Below, one piece after another: positions 47,016 through 55,375 of a stretch of DNA of 64,000 nt (position 1 is the stretch's first letter; each line of letters starts with the position of its first letter). The DNA lies in the NCBI RefSeq assembly GCF_000382485.1, contig NZ_AORY01000014.1, positions 62,001 to 126,000 on the forward strand. Reading direction: 5' to 3'. The stretch is from Sphingomonas sp. Mn802worker (GTDB lineage: Bacteria; Pseudomonadota; Alphaproteobacteria; Sphingomonadales; Sphingomonadaceae). The position numbers and the translations under genes were made by a program. The notes beneath the pieces were generated by a model, which searched no databases, was not told the origin of the DNA, and saw only the letters and a list, made by a program, of their open reading frames with translations.

Positions 47016-49295
47016 TTATCGTGCGATCCCGCCCGCCGCCAGCACCGCCAGCGTCATCAGGTCGCCCGCGGTCGACGTCATCGGCGCGATCTGCACCGGC
47101 TTCTCCATTCCGATCAGCATCGGGCCGATCATGTCGTCGCCGCCCAGTTCGCGCAGCAGCTTGGCCGAGATGTTGGCCGATTGCAGCCCCGGCATGACCA
47201 GGATGTTGGCCGGTCCCGACAGGCGCGCGAACGGATAGTTCGCCTGCTGCTTGGGATTGAGCGCCACGTCGGGCGACATTTCGCCCTCATATTCGAAGCC
47301 GACCTGCCGCCCGTCGAGCACGGTCACCGCCTGGCGGATGTTGTCGAGGAACGAACCCTCGGGCGTACCAAAGGTCGAGTAGCTCAGGAACGCGACACGC
47401 GGTTCGTGGCCCATCCGGCGCGCGACCGCGGCGGTCTGCTCCGCGATGTCGGCCAGCTCCTCCGCGCTCGGGCGTTCGTTGACGGTCGTGTCGGCGATGA
47501 AGATCGTGTGGCTCTGCCCGACCAGCACGTGGATGCCGAACGGGGTGCGATCGGGCTTGGGATCGATCACGCGGCGCACCTCGCGGTAGCTTTGCGCGAA
47601 GGTGCGCGTGATGCCGGTGATCATCGCATCCGCCTCGCCCAGTTGCAGCAACACCGCGCCGAAGGTGTTACGATCCTGGTTGATCATCCGCTCGCAGTCG
47701 CGGCGCAGGAAGCCGCGGCGTTGCAGCCGACCGTAGAGGAAGTCGACCATCCGCGGCACCAGCGGCGACTTGCGGCTGTTGTGGACCTCATATTCTTCGG
47801 GGTGCGTGATGCCCAAGGCAGCGAGACGGTCGTGCACGTCGTCGCGCCCGACCAGCACCGGGGTGCCGTAGCCGCCTTCCTTGAATGCGATGGCGGCGCG
47901 CAGCACGACTTCTTCCTCACCTTCGGCGAAGATCACGCGCTTGGGATGCGCACGCGCGCCCTCGTAGGCGAGGCTCAGCACCGACGTGGTCGGGTTCAAT
48001 CGCGCGCGCAGCGACTGGCGATACGCATCGATGTCGAGGATCGGCTTGGTCGACACGCCCGAATCCATCGCTGCCTTGGCAACCGCGACCGACACTTCCT
48101 CCATCAACCGCGGATCGAACGGCGCGGGGATGATATATTCGGGGCCGAAGCTGTGCTGGACGCCGTAGGCCGCGGCGACTTCCTCCGGCACGCGCTGCCG
48201 CGCCAGTTCGGCGATGGCGTTGGCGGCGGCGATCTTCATCTCGTCGTTGATCGCGGACGCACGCACGTCGAGCGCGCCGCGAAAGATGAAGGGGAAGCCA
48301 AGCACGTTGTTGACCTGGTTCGGATAATCCGACCGCCCGGTGGCGATGATCGCGTCGGGACGCGCAGCGCGCGCCTGCTCGGGGCGGATTTCTGGCTCCG
48401 GGTTCGCCATCGCGAAGATGATCGGCGCCTTGGCCATGTCCTTGACCATCTCGGGCTTGAGCGCGCCCGCCGCCGACAACCCCAGGAACACGTCAGCACC
48501 CGCCAGCGCCTCGGTCAGCGTGCGCCGGTCAGTCGCGACCGCGTGCGTCGACTGCCACTGGTTCACGCCTTCGCGCCCCTGGTAGATCACGCCGGTGCGG
48601 TCGCAGATGATGACGTTCTCCTGCCTGACACCCATCGCCTTGATCAGGTCGGTGCAGGCGAGCGCCGCCGCGCCTGCGCCGTTCACGACGACCTTGATCT
48701 CGGACAGCTTGCGCCCGGTCAGCAGGCACGCGTTGATGAGCCCCGCGGCGCAGATGATCGCGGTGCCATGCTGGTCGTCGTGGAAGACGGGAATGTTCAT
48801 CCGCTCGCGCAATGTCTGCTCGATGATGAAGCACTCGGGCGCCTTGATATCCTCAAGGTTGATGCCGCCGAAGCTCGGCTCCAGCAACGCGACCGCGTTG
48901 ACGAAGGCGTCGACGTCCTCGGTCGCCAGTTCCAGATCGATCGAGTCGACGTCGGCGAAGCGCTTGAAGAGCACCGCCTTCCCTTCCATCACCGGCTTGG
49001 ACGCGAGCGCGCCGAGGTTGCCGAGCCCGAGGATCGCGGTGCCGTTGGAGATCACCGCGACCAGATTGCCCTTGGCGGTGTAATCGTAGGCAGTGGCGGG
49101 GTCCTCCGCGATCGCGCGCACCGGCACCGCGACGCCCGGTGAGTAGGCCAGCGCCAGATCGCGCTGCGTCGCCATCGGCTTCGACGCGATGATCTCGATC
49201 TTGCCCGGCCGCCCTTCCGAGTGGAACAGCAGCGCCTCGCGCTCCGAAAACTGGTCGTTGCTCACTTCTTCGGCGGGGGTGCGCGGATCGGTCAT
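47016..49295 (-). CDS. maeB: NADP-dependent malic enzyme, MaeB type
   Basis: 759 residues from ATG 49295; AAGGGCAG lies upstream, and the frame is open further but not conserved. Residues ~20-430 are the malic enzyme part: 'ALAYSPGVAVPVRAIAEDP', 'GLGNLGALASKPVMEGKA', 'FHDDQHGTAIICAAGLINA' and 'VVVNGAGAAALACTDLIKAM'. Residues ~440-759 are a phosphotransacetylase-like domain ('KRVIFAEGEEEVVLRAAIAF'), normal for MaeB and thought to serve allosteric control by acetyl-CoA. It converts malate to pyruvate and CO2. Confidence 0.95.
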   Translation of the reverse strand: MTDPRTPAEEVSNDQFSEREALLFHSEGRPGKIEIIASKPMATQRDLALAYSPGVAVPVRAIAEDPATAYDYTAKGNLVAVISNGTAILGLGNLGALASKPVMEGKAVLFKRFADVDSIDLELATEDVDAFVNAVALLEPSFGGINLEDIKAPECFIIEQTLRERMNIPVFHDDQHGTAIICAAGLINACLLTGRKLSEIKVVVNGAGAAALACTDLIKAMGVRQENVIICDRTGVIYQGREGVNQWQSTHAVATDRRTLTEALAGADVFLGLSAAGALKPEMVKDMAKAPIIFAMANPEPEIRPEQARAARPDAIIATGRSDYPNQVNNVLGFPFIFRGALDVRASAINDEMKIAAANAIAELARQRVPEEVAAAYGVQHSFGPEYIIPAPFDPRLMEEVSVAVAKAAMDSGVSTKPILDIDAYRQSLRARLNPTTSVLSLAYEGARAHPKRVIFAEGEEEVVLRAAIAFKEGGYGTPVLVGRDDVHDRLAALGITHPEEYEVHNSRKSPLVPRMVDFLYGRLQRRGFLRRDCERMINQDRNTFGAVLLQLGEADAMITGITRTFAQSYREVRRVIDPKPDRTPFGIHVLVGQSHTIFIADTTVNERPSAEELADIAEQTAAVARRMGHEPRVAFLSYSTFGTPEGSFLDNIRQAVTVLDGRQVGFEYEGEMSPDVALNPKQQANYPFARLSGPANILVMPGLQSANISAKLLRELGGDDMIGPMLIGMEKPVQIAPMTSTAGDLMTLAVLAAGGIAR

Positions 49296-49334
49296 GCCGC
49301 TGCCCTTACGGAAAGGTGGCCGCAATGTGAACCG

Positions 49335-49826
49335 CTACCAGACGCCCGCCACACGCCGCTCGTGATCGAGCAGGAAACGCTTGGTTTCTAACCCGCCTGC
49401 GAACCCGGTCAGCGCGCCGTTCGCTCCCACGACCCGGTGGCATGGCGCGACGATCGACAGCGGATTGCGCCCGTTCGCCGCGCCCACCGCGCGCGTGGCG
49501 GAAGGGCGGCCGATCGCACGCGCGATCTCGGCGTAGCTGCGCGTCCCGGCGAATGGAATGTCGGCGAGCGCCAGCCACACGTCGCGCTGGAACGGCGTGC
49601 CCTGCGGGTCGAGCGGCAGGTCGAACGTGGTGCGCGTGCCGGCGAAATACTCGCTGAGCTGCGCAGTAGCCGCGGTGAGCACCGGATGATCGTCGCGCTC
49701 GCTCGCCTCGCCAAGCCGCACCCGGTCGGGGGCCTCGTCCGGCCACAGGATCGCGACCAGCCCCGCGTCGGAGGCGACCAGCGTCAATGCACCGATCGGG
49801 GAGGGCAGGGACGTGCGGTACAGCAT
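49335..49826 (-). CDS. ogt: Methylated-DNA-[protein]-cysteine S-methyltransferase
   Basis: 163 residues from ATG 49826; ATG 49862 is in frame and has a better-spaced AGG. It has the alkyltransferase core 'IPFAGTRSYAEIARAIGRPS', 'RAVGAANGRNPLSIV', the acceptor Cys in PCHRVV and 'GFAGGLETKRFLLDHE'. It removes alkyl groups from O6-alkylguanine in one suicidal transfer. There is no AdaA domain, so this is the stand-alone Ogt type. It is divergent from mutS, another DNA repair gene, 100 bases away. Confidence 0.93.
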   Translation of the reverse strand: MLYRTSLPSPIGALTLVASDAGLVAILWPDEAPDRVRLGEASERDDHPVLTAATAQLSEYFAGTRTTFDLPLDPQGTPFQRDVWLALADIPFAGTRSYAEIARAIGRPSATRAVGAANGRNPLSIVAPCHRVVGANGALTGFAGGLETKRFLLDHERRVAGVW

Positions 49827-49926
49827 GGCGACGGCGGCTCCCGATGGCGACGGCGTGAGCATAGCGCCTACCGCCCGGCACTGACACGCCTTTCGCCGCC
49901 GCGCGCGCTTCTGTATCGCGCCCGCG

Positions 49927-52527
49927 ATGGCGAGCCCTTCAACCCCGACCCCGATGATGGCGCAATATCTGGCGCTGAAGGCGGAGGCGGCGGATTGCCT
50001 GCTGTTCTATCGCATGGGCGACTTCTTCGAGCTGTTCTTCGACGACGCGCGCGTGGCTGCACAGGTGCTCGACATCGCGCTAACCGCGCGCGGCGAGCAC
50101 GAGGGCGAGAAGATCCCGATGTGCGGCGTGCCGGTCCACGCCGCGACCGCGTACCTGCAACGCCTGATCAAGGCCGGGCACCGCGTCGCCATCGCCGAGC
50201 AGACCGAGACGCCCGAGGCGGCGCGTAAGGCGCGGGGGTCGAAGGCGCTGGTCGGCCGCGCGATCGTCCGCTTCGTCACCGCCGGTACCTTGACCGAGGA
50301 AGCATTGCTCGACGCGCGCGCGGCGAACTGGTGCGCCGCCATCGGAGAGGTAAACGGCGCGGTCGCAATCGCCGCCGCCGACGTCTCGACCGGACGCTTC
50401 GTGGTAATGGAGACCAATGCGGGCGGCATGGGTGCCGAGCTCGCGCGGCTGGGCGCGGCCGAGGTCGTCGCGTGCGAGGGCGCGGACCATCCCGCCAGCG
50501 TGTGGCGCCCGCGCGCCGACTTCGACAGCGCGGGCGGCGAGGCGCGGTTGAAGCGGCTCTACGGCGTCGCGACGCTCGATGGCTTCGGCCAGTTCTCGCG
50601 CGCCGCGCTGTCGGCGGCGGGCGCGCTCGTCGCCTATCTGGAGCACAACGCCAAGGGCGCGCTGCCCTTCCTGCGCCCACCCGCGCTGTCGGCTGCCGCC
50701 GAGGCGATGGCGATCGACGCCGCCACGCGCGAGAGCCTTGAGCTGACCTGCACGGTCACGGGCCAGCGCAAGGGCAGCCTGCTCGACGCGGTCGATCGCA
50801 CCGTGACGGGTGCCGGCGCGCGGTTGCTCAGCGAGGACATCGCCGCGCCGCTGATGGACCTGGGCGCGATCGAGGCGCGGCAGGCGCTCGTCGCGCTGTT
50901 CCACGACGACGAAGGCTTGCGCGAGCGGTTGCGCGGCGCCTTGCGCGCGCTCCCCGACGTGGGCCGCGCGCTCGGACGGCTGGCGGCGGGGCGAGGCGGC
51001 CCGCGCGATCTGGGACAACTCCGCGACGGTCTCGACGGCGCATGGCACCTCGCCGAACTGCTCGGCCGCGTCGAGCCCGCGCCCGCGCTCCTCGCCGACA
51101 CCCTGCCGCGCCTGCGCGGCCACGGCACCCTGATCGACCTGCTCAAGCGGGCGCTGGTGCCCGCACCCCCGATCGAGGCGAGCGACGGCGGCTATATCGC
51201 CGCGGGCTACGACGCCGCGCTCGACGACCTGCGCGATGCTGGCGCCGGCGGCCGCCGCGCGATCGCGGCGCTGGAGGCGAAATACCGCGCCGACACCGGT
51301 GTTTCCGCGCTCAAGATCAAGCACAACGGCGTGCTTGGCTATCATATCGAGGTGCCCGCGCGCGCCGCCGATCCGCTGATGCGCGCGGACTCGGGTTTTA
51401 CCCACCGCCAGACGATGGCGGGCGCGATCCGCTTCAACGCGCCCGATCTGCACGAGGTCGCGTCCCGCGTAACGCAAGCCGGCGCGCACGCGCTGACCGC
51501 CGAGGCGGCGCATCTTGAGGAACTGACGCAAACCGCGCTCGCCGCGCGCGAGAACATCGCCGCGACCGCAGACGCGCTCGCGCGGCTGGACGTCGCCGCG
51601 GGCCTCGCCGAGCGCGCGGTTGAAGGTCATTGGACACGCCCGCAGATGGTCGAGCAACCCTGCTTCGAGGTCGCGGGCGGGCGTCACCCGGTGGTCGAGC
51701 GCGCGCTGGCGACATCGGGCGACCGCTTCGTCGCCAACGACTGCCGCCTGTCGGAGGCGAACCGCCTGTGGCTCGTCACCGGACCGAACATGGGCGGCAA
51801 GTCGACGTTCCTGCGGCAGAACGCACTGATTGCGGTGCTCGCGCAGGCGGGCAGCTACGTGCCGGCGGAACGCGCCACGATCGGCCTCGTCGATCGCCTG
51901 TTCAGCCGCGTCGGCGCGTCGGACAATCTCGCGCGCGGCCGCTCGACGTTCATGGTGGAGATGGTCGAGACCGCGGCGATCCTCGCGCAGGCGACGGCGC
52001 AAAGCTTCGTCATCCTCGACGAGGTCGGGCGCGGCACGTCGACCTATGACGGGCTGGCGATCGCCTGGGCGGTGGTGGAGGCGATCCATGAGGACAACCG
52101 CTGCCGCTGCCTGTTCGCGACGCACTATCACGAGCTGACGCGGTTGGCCGAACGCTGCGATGCGCTCTCGCTCCATCACGTCCGCGCGCGCGAATGGAAG
52201 GGCGATCTGGTGCTGCTGCACGAGGTGGCGGAAGGGCCGGCGGATCGCAGCTACGGCCTCGCGGTCGCGCGACTGGCGGGCATGTCGCCCGGCACCGTCG
52301 CGCGTGCGAAGTCGGTGCTCGCCAAGCTCGAGGCCGGACGCGCGAAGACCGGCGGGCTCGCCGCCGGGCTCGACGACCTGCCGCTGTTCGCCGCCGCCGC
52401 GCAGGCCGAGGAGGCGCAGTGCGACGCGATCCGCGCCGAGGTCGAGGCGATCGACGTCGACGCGCTCACCCCGCGCGAAGCGCTCGACACGCTCTACCGG
52501 CTGAAGGCGCTCGCGCGCGAGGGCTGA
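49927..52527 (+). CDS. mutS: DNA mismatch repair protein MutS
   Basis: 866 residues. Domain I begins 'MAQYLALKAEAADCLLFYRM' with the mismatch-probing 'MGDFFELFFDDA' (Phe of GDFFE). Connector, core and clamp domains follow ('YIAAGYDAALDDLRDAGAGG'). The ATPase carries Walker A 'GPNMGGKSTFLRQ' (about residue 619), 'DNLARGRSTFMVEM', Walker B 'FVILDEVGRGTSTYDGLA' and 'FATHYHELTRLAE'. It recognises base mismatches and recruits MutL. It is followed 43 bases later by glnD. Confidence 0.98.
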   Translation: MASPSTPTPMMAQYLALKAEAADCLLFYRMGDFFELFFDDARVAAQVLDIALTARGEHEGEKIPMCGVPVHAATAYLQRLIKAGHRVAIAEQTETPEAARKARGSKALVGRAIVRFVTAGTLTEEALLDARAANWCAAIGEVNGAVAIAAADVSTGRFVVMETNAGGMGAELARLGAAEVVACEGADHPASVWRPRADFDSAGGEARLKRLYGVATLDGFGQFSRAALSAAGALVAYLEHNAKGALPFLRPPALSAAAEAMAIDAATRESLELTCTVTGQRKGSLLDAVDRTVTGAGARLLSEDIAAPLMDLGAIEARQALVALFHDDEGLRERLRGALRALPDVGRALGRLAAGRGGPRDLGQLRDGLDGAWHLAELLGRVEPAPALLADTLPRLRGHGTLIDLLKRALVPAPPIEASDGGYIAAGYDAALDDLRDAGAGGRRAIAALEAKYRADTGVSALKIKHNGVLGYHIEVPARAADPLMRADSGFTHRQTMAGAIRFNAPDLHEVASRVTQAGAHALTAEAAHLEELTQTALAARENIAATADALARLDVAAGLAERAVEGHWTRPQMVEQPCFEVAGGRHPVVERALATSGDRFVANDCRLSEANRLWLVTGPNMGGKSTFLRQNALIAVLAQAGSYVPAERATIGLVDRLFSRVGASDNLARGRSTFMVEMVETAAILAQATAQSFVILDEVGRGTSTYDGLAIAWAVVEAIHEDNRCRCLFATHYHELTRLAERCDALSLHHVRAREWKGDLVLLHEVAEGPADRSYGLAVARLAGMSPGTVARAKSVLAKLEAGRAKTGGLAAGLDDLPLFAAAAQAEEAQCDAIRAEVEAIDVDALTPREALDTLYRLKALAREG

Positions 52528-52570
52528 CGCGGGGCTCCCCATCGCGGTCGCGCGCGCTTATGTCTGCGCA

Positions 52571-55318
52571 ATGCGTCGTACCTTCGAGCAACTGCCCAAC
52601 CGCCGCGCCATCGTCGACCGCCGCGTGCTTGCCGAAGCGCTCGCCGCGCTGCCGGGCAAGGCGGACGCACAGCTTCGCCGCGGCGCGACCGCGATCCTCA
52701 AGGCGGCGCTCGACGCCGGCCGCGCGGAGATCGCGCGGCGCCTGATCGAACATCCTTCGCGCGGGCTGGAGGCGGCAAACGCGCAGGCGTATCTGGTCGA
52801 TCAGGTCATCGTCGCGCTGGCCGATTTCACGGTCGCGCGGCTTTATCCGCTGAACAATCCGACCGCGTCCGAGCGGCTGCTGCTGATCGCGGTCGGCGGC
52901 TACGGACGCGGCGAGATGGCGCCGTTCAGCGACGTCGACATCGGCTTCGTCACCCCGTGGAAGCAGACGCCCTGGGCCGAGCAGGCGATCGAATCGATGC
53001 TCTATGCGCTGTGGGACTTGGGGCTGAAGGTCGGCCATTCCAGCCGCTCGCTCGACGACATGGTGCGCCAGGCGAAGGGCGACGTGACCGTTCGCACCGC
53101 GCTGCTTGAGGCGCGCTACCTCTGGGGCGACGAGGCGTTGTACGAGGAGGCCGCGTCGCGCTTCGACCAGGAGGTGCGCAGCGGCACCGAGCGTGAATTC
53201 GTCGCCGACAAGCTTGCGGAACGAAACGCGCGCCACATCCGCATGGGCGACACGCGTTACGTCGTCGAACCAAACGTCAAGGAGGGCAAGGGCGGCCTGC
53301 GCGATCTCCACGCGCTGTTCTGGATCGGCAAATACGCCTACAAGGTGCGCAGCTCGCGTGAGTTGAAGGAAGCTGGGCTGTTCACCGCGGACGAATATCG
53401 CCTGTTCCACCGCGCCGACAATTTCCTCTGGGCGGTGCGCTGCCACCTGCACCTGATTGCAGGGCGCGCCGAGGACCGGCTGACGTTCGACTATCAGCGC
53501 GAGATCGCCCAGCGGATGCATTACGCCGACCGCCCCGGCAAACCCGCAGTCGAACGCTTCATGCAATTCTACTTCCTGCAGGCGAAGACCGTCGGCTCGC
53601 TGACCGGCCTGTTCCTCGCCCACCTGGAGGAGCGCTACAACCGGAGACACAGCGGTGAGCGGATCAAGCGGCTGCTGCGTAGCCCGCGCAAGCTGAACGG
53701 CTTCACCGTCGACCGCGGCCGGCTCGCGATCCCGCGCGACGACTTTTTCGCGGAGGACCCGGTGCGCCTGGTCGAGGCGTTCGCGCTCGCCGCGCAGACG
53801 AAGATGGAGATTCATCCGCTCGCGATGCGCTGCGCCACGCGCGACGCCAAACTCGCCGCCTCGGTCCGGCGCGATCCGCGCGCCAATGCGCTGTTCCTCG
53901 ACCTGCTGACCAGCCCGAACGATCCCGAGCTGGTGCTGCGCTGGATGAACGAGACCGGCGTGCTCGGCCGCTTCGTGCCCGATTTCGCGCGCGTCGTCGC
54001 GCAGATGCAATTCGACATGTACCATCATTACACGGTCGACGAGCATACGATCCGCGCGCTTGGCCTGCTCGCCCGGATCGAACAGGGCACGCTCAAGGCC
54101 GACCATCCGCTCGCCAGCGCGGTGATGGAGCAGGTCGTCTCGCGCCGCGTGCTCTACGTCGCCGTCCTGCTCCACGACATCGCCAAGGGACGCGGTGGCG
54201 ATCATTCGGTGCTGGGCGCGGAGGTGGCGCTGCGCGTCTGCCCGCGGCTAGGGCTCACCCGCGCGGAGACCGAGACGGTGTCGTGGCTCGTACGCCACCA
54301 CCTGCTGATGTCCGCGACCGCGTTCAAGCGTGACCTCTCGGACTTCAAGACCATTCTCGACTTCACCGCGGTGGTGCAGAGCGTCGAGCGGCTGAGGCTG
54401 CTGCTGGTGCTGACCACCGTCGACATCCGCGCGGTTGGCCCCGGCACGTGGAACGGCTGGAAGGGGCAGTTGCTCGCCGACCTGTACGAAGGCGCTGAGG
54501 AGGTGCTGCGGCTCGGACACAAGCAGAAAGGCCGCATCGAGCGGATCGAGGCCAAGCAGGAAGGCTTGCGCGCTGCGATGAACTGGGATGACGAGGCGCT
54601 CGCCGCTTACGTGCGTCGCCTGCCCGAACCCTATTGGATCGCCGAGCCTGCCGACGTGCTGGAGGCGAACGCGCGCGTCGTCGCGCAGGCGGGCGACGCG
54701 CCGCTGTCGATCGCGGCGCAGGTCTATCCCGAACGCGGCGCGACGCTCGTCACCGTCTACGCGACCGATCATCCGGGATTGTTCTTCCGCATCGCCGGCG
54801 CGATCAACGTCGCGGGCGGCAACATCATCGACGCGCGCATCCACACCACGCGCGACGGCATGGCGCTCGACAATTTTCTCGTCCAGGACCCGCTCGGCCG
54901 CCCGTTCGACGAGGCGGAGCAGCTACAGCGCATCCGCGTCACGATCGAGGACGCGCTTGCCGGACGGGTGCGGCTGACCGACCGGTTGAAGGCGAAACCC
55001 TTACCCCGCCTGCGCGCCGACGCCTTCGCGATCGAGCCGAACGTGTTGGTCGACAACAAGGCGTCGAACCGCTTCACCGTGGTCGAGGTCAATGCGCGAG
55101 ACCGCCCAGCACTGCTCAACCAGCTCGCCCACGCGTTGTTCCAGTCAAAGGTGACGATCCACTCGGCGCACGTCTCGACCTATGGCGAGCGCGCGGTCGA
55201 CACCTTCTACCTGACCGATTTGACCGGCGACAAGATCGCGCTGTCGTCGAAGATCAAGGGGCTGGAGCGCCGCCTGCTCGCCGCCGCTGCCGGACGCGCG
55301 CTGGAGGAAGCGGCGTGA
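52571..55318 (+). CDS. glnD: Bifunctional uridylyltransferase/uridylyl-removing enzyme (PII sensor)
   Basis: 915 residues. The nucleotidyltransferase site is 'VGGYGRGEMAPFSDVDIGFV' (about 109-126). 'NVKEGKGGLRDLHALFW' is the GlnD linker signature. The HD domain has 'VLLHDIAKGRGGDHS' (about residue 533), and two C-terminal ACT domains follow ('TVYATDHPGLFFRIAGAINV', 'VEVNARDRPALLNQLAHALF'). It uridylylates PII when glutamine is low and reverses this when glutamine is high. A hairpin terminator follows the stop. Confidence 0.97.
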   Translation: MRRTFEQLPNRRAIVDRRVLAEALAALPGKADAQLRRGATAILKAALDAGRAEIARRLIEHPSRGLEAANAQAYLVDQVIVALADFTVARLYPLNNPTASERLLLIAVGGYGRGEMAPFSDVDIGFVTPWKQTPWAEQAIESMLYALWDLGLKVGHSSRSLDDMVRQAKGDVTVRTALLEARYLWGDEALYEEAASRFDQEVRSGTEREFVADKLAERNARHIRMGDTRYVVEPNVKEGKGGLRDLHALFWIGKYAYKVRSSRELKEAGLFTADEYRLFHRADNFLWAVRCHLHLIAGRAEDRLTFDYQREIAQRMHYADRPGKPAVERFMQFYFLQAKTVGSLTGLFLAHLEERYNRRHSGERIKRLLRSPRKLNGFTVDRGRLAIPRDDFFAEDPVRLVEAFALAAQTKMEIHPLAMRCATRDAKLAASVRRDPRANALFLDLLTSPNDPELVLRWMNETGVLGRFVPDFARVVAQMQFDMYHHYTVDEHTIRALGLLARIEQGTLKADHPLASAVMEQVVSRRVLYVAVLLHDIAKGRGGDHSVLGAEVALRVCPRLGLTRAETETVSWLVRHHLLMSATAFKRDLSDFKTILDFTAVVQSVERLRLLLVLTTVDIRAVGPGTWNGWKGQLLADLYEGAEEVLRLGHKQKGRIERIEAKQEGLRAAMNWDDEALAAYVRRLPEPYWIAEPADVLEANARVVAQAGDAPLSIAAQVYPERGATLVTVYATDHPGLFFRIAGAINVAGGNIIDARIHTTRDGMALDNFLVQDPLGRPFDEAEQLQRIRVTIEDALAGRVRLTDRLKAKPLPRLRADAFAIEPNVLVDNKASNRFTVVEVNARDRPALLNQLAHALFQSKVTIHSAHVSTYGERAVDTFYLTDLTGDKIALSSKIKGLERRLLAAAAGRALEEAA

Positions 55319-55324
55319 ACGAAA

Positions 55325-55356
55325 AAGGGCCGGCTCGCGCGTGCGAACCGGCCCTT
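55325..55356. terminator. Bidirectional terminator between glnD and a TonB-dependent receptor gene
   Basis: AAGGGCCGG (55325-55333) pairs with CCGGCCCTT (55348-55356), and the stem extends inward by TCGC/GCGA past one mismatch. On the minus strand the stem is followed by TTTTT, so it is a strong intrinsic terminator for the receptor gene; on the plus strand only TT follows. Confidence 0.85.
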
Positions 55357-55375
55357 CTGCCGTAAGCGCTGCCGA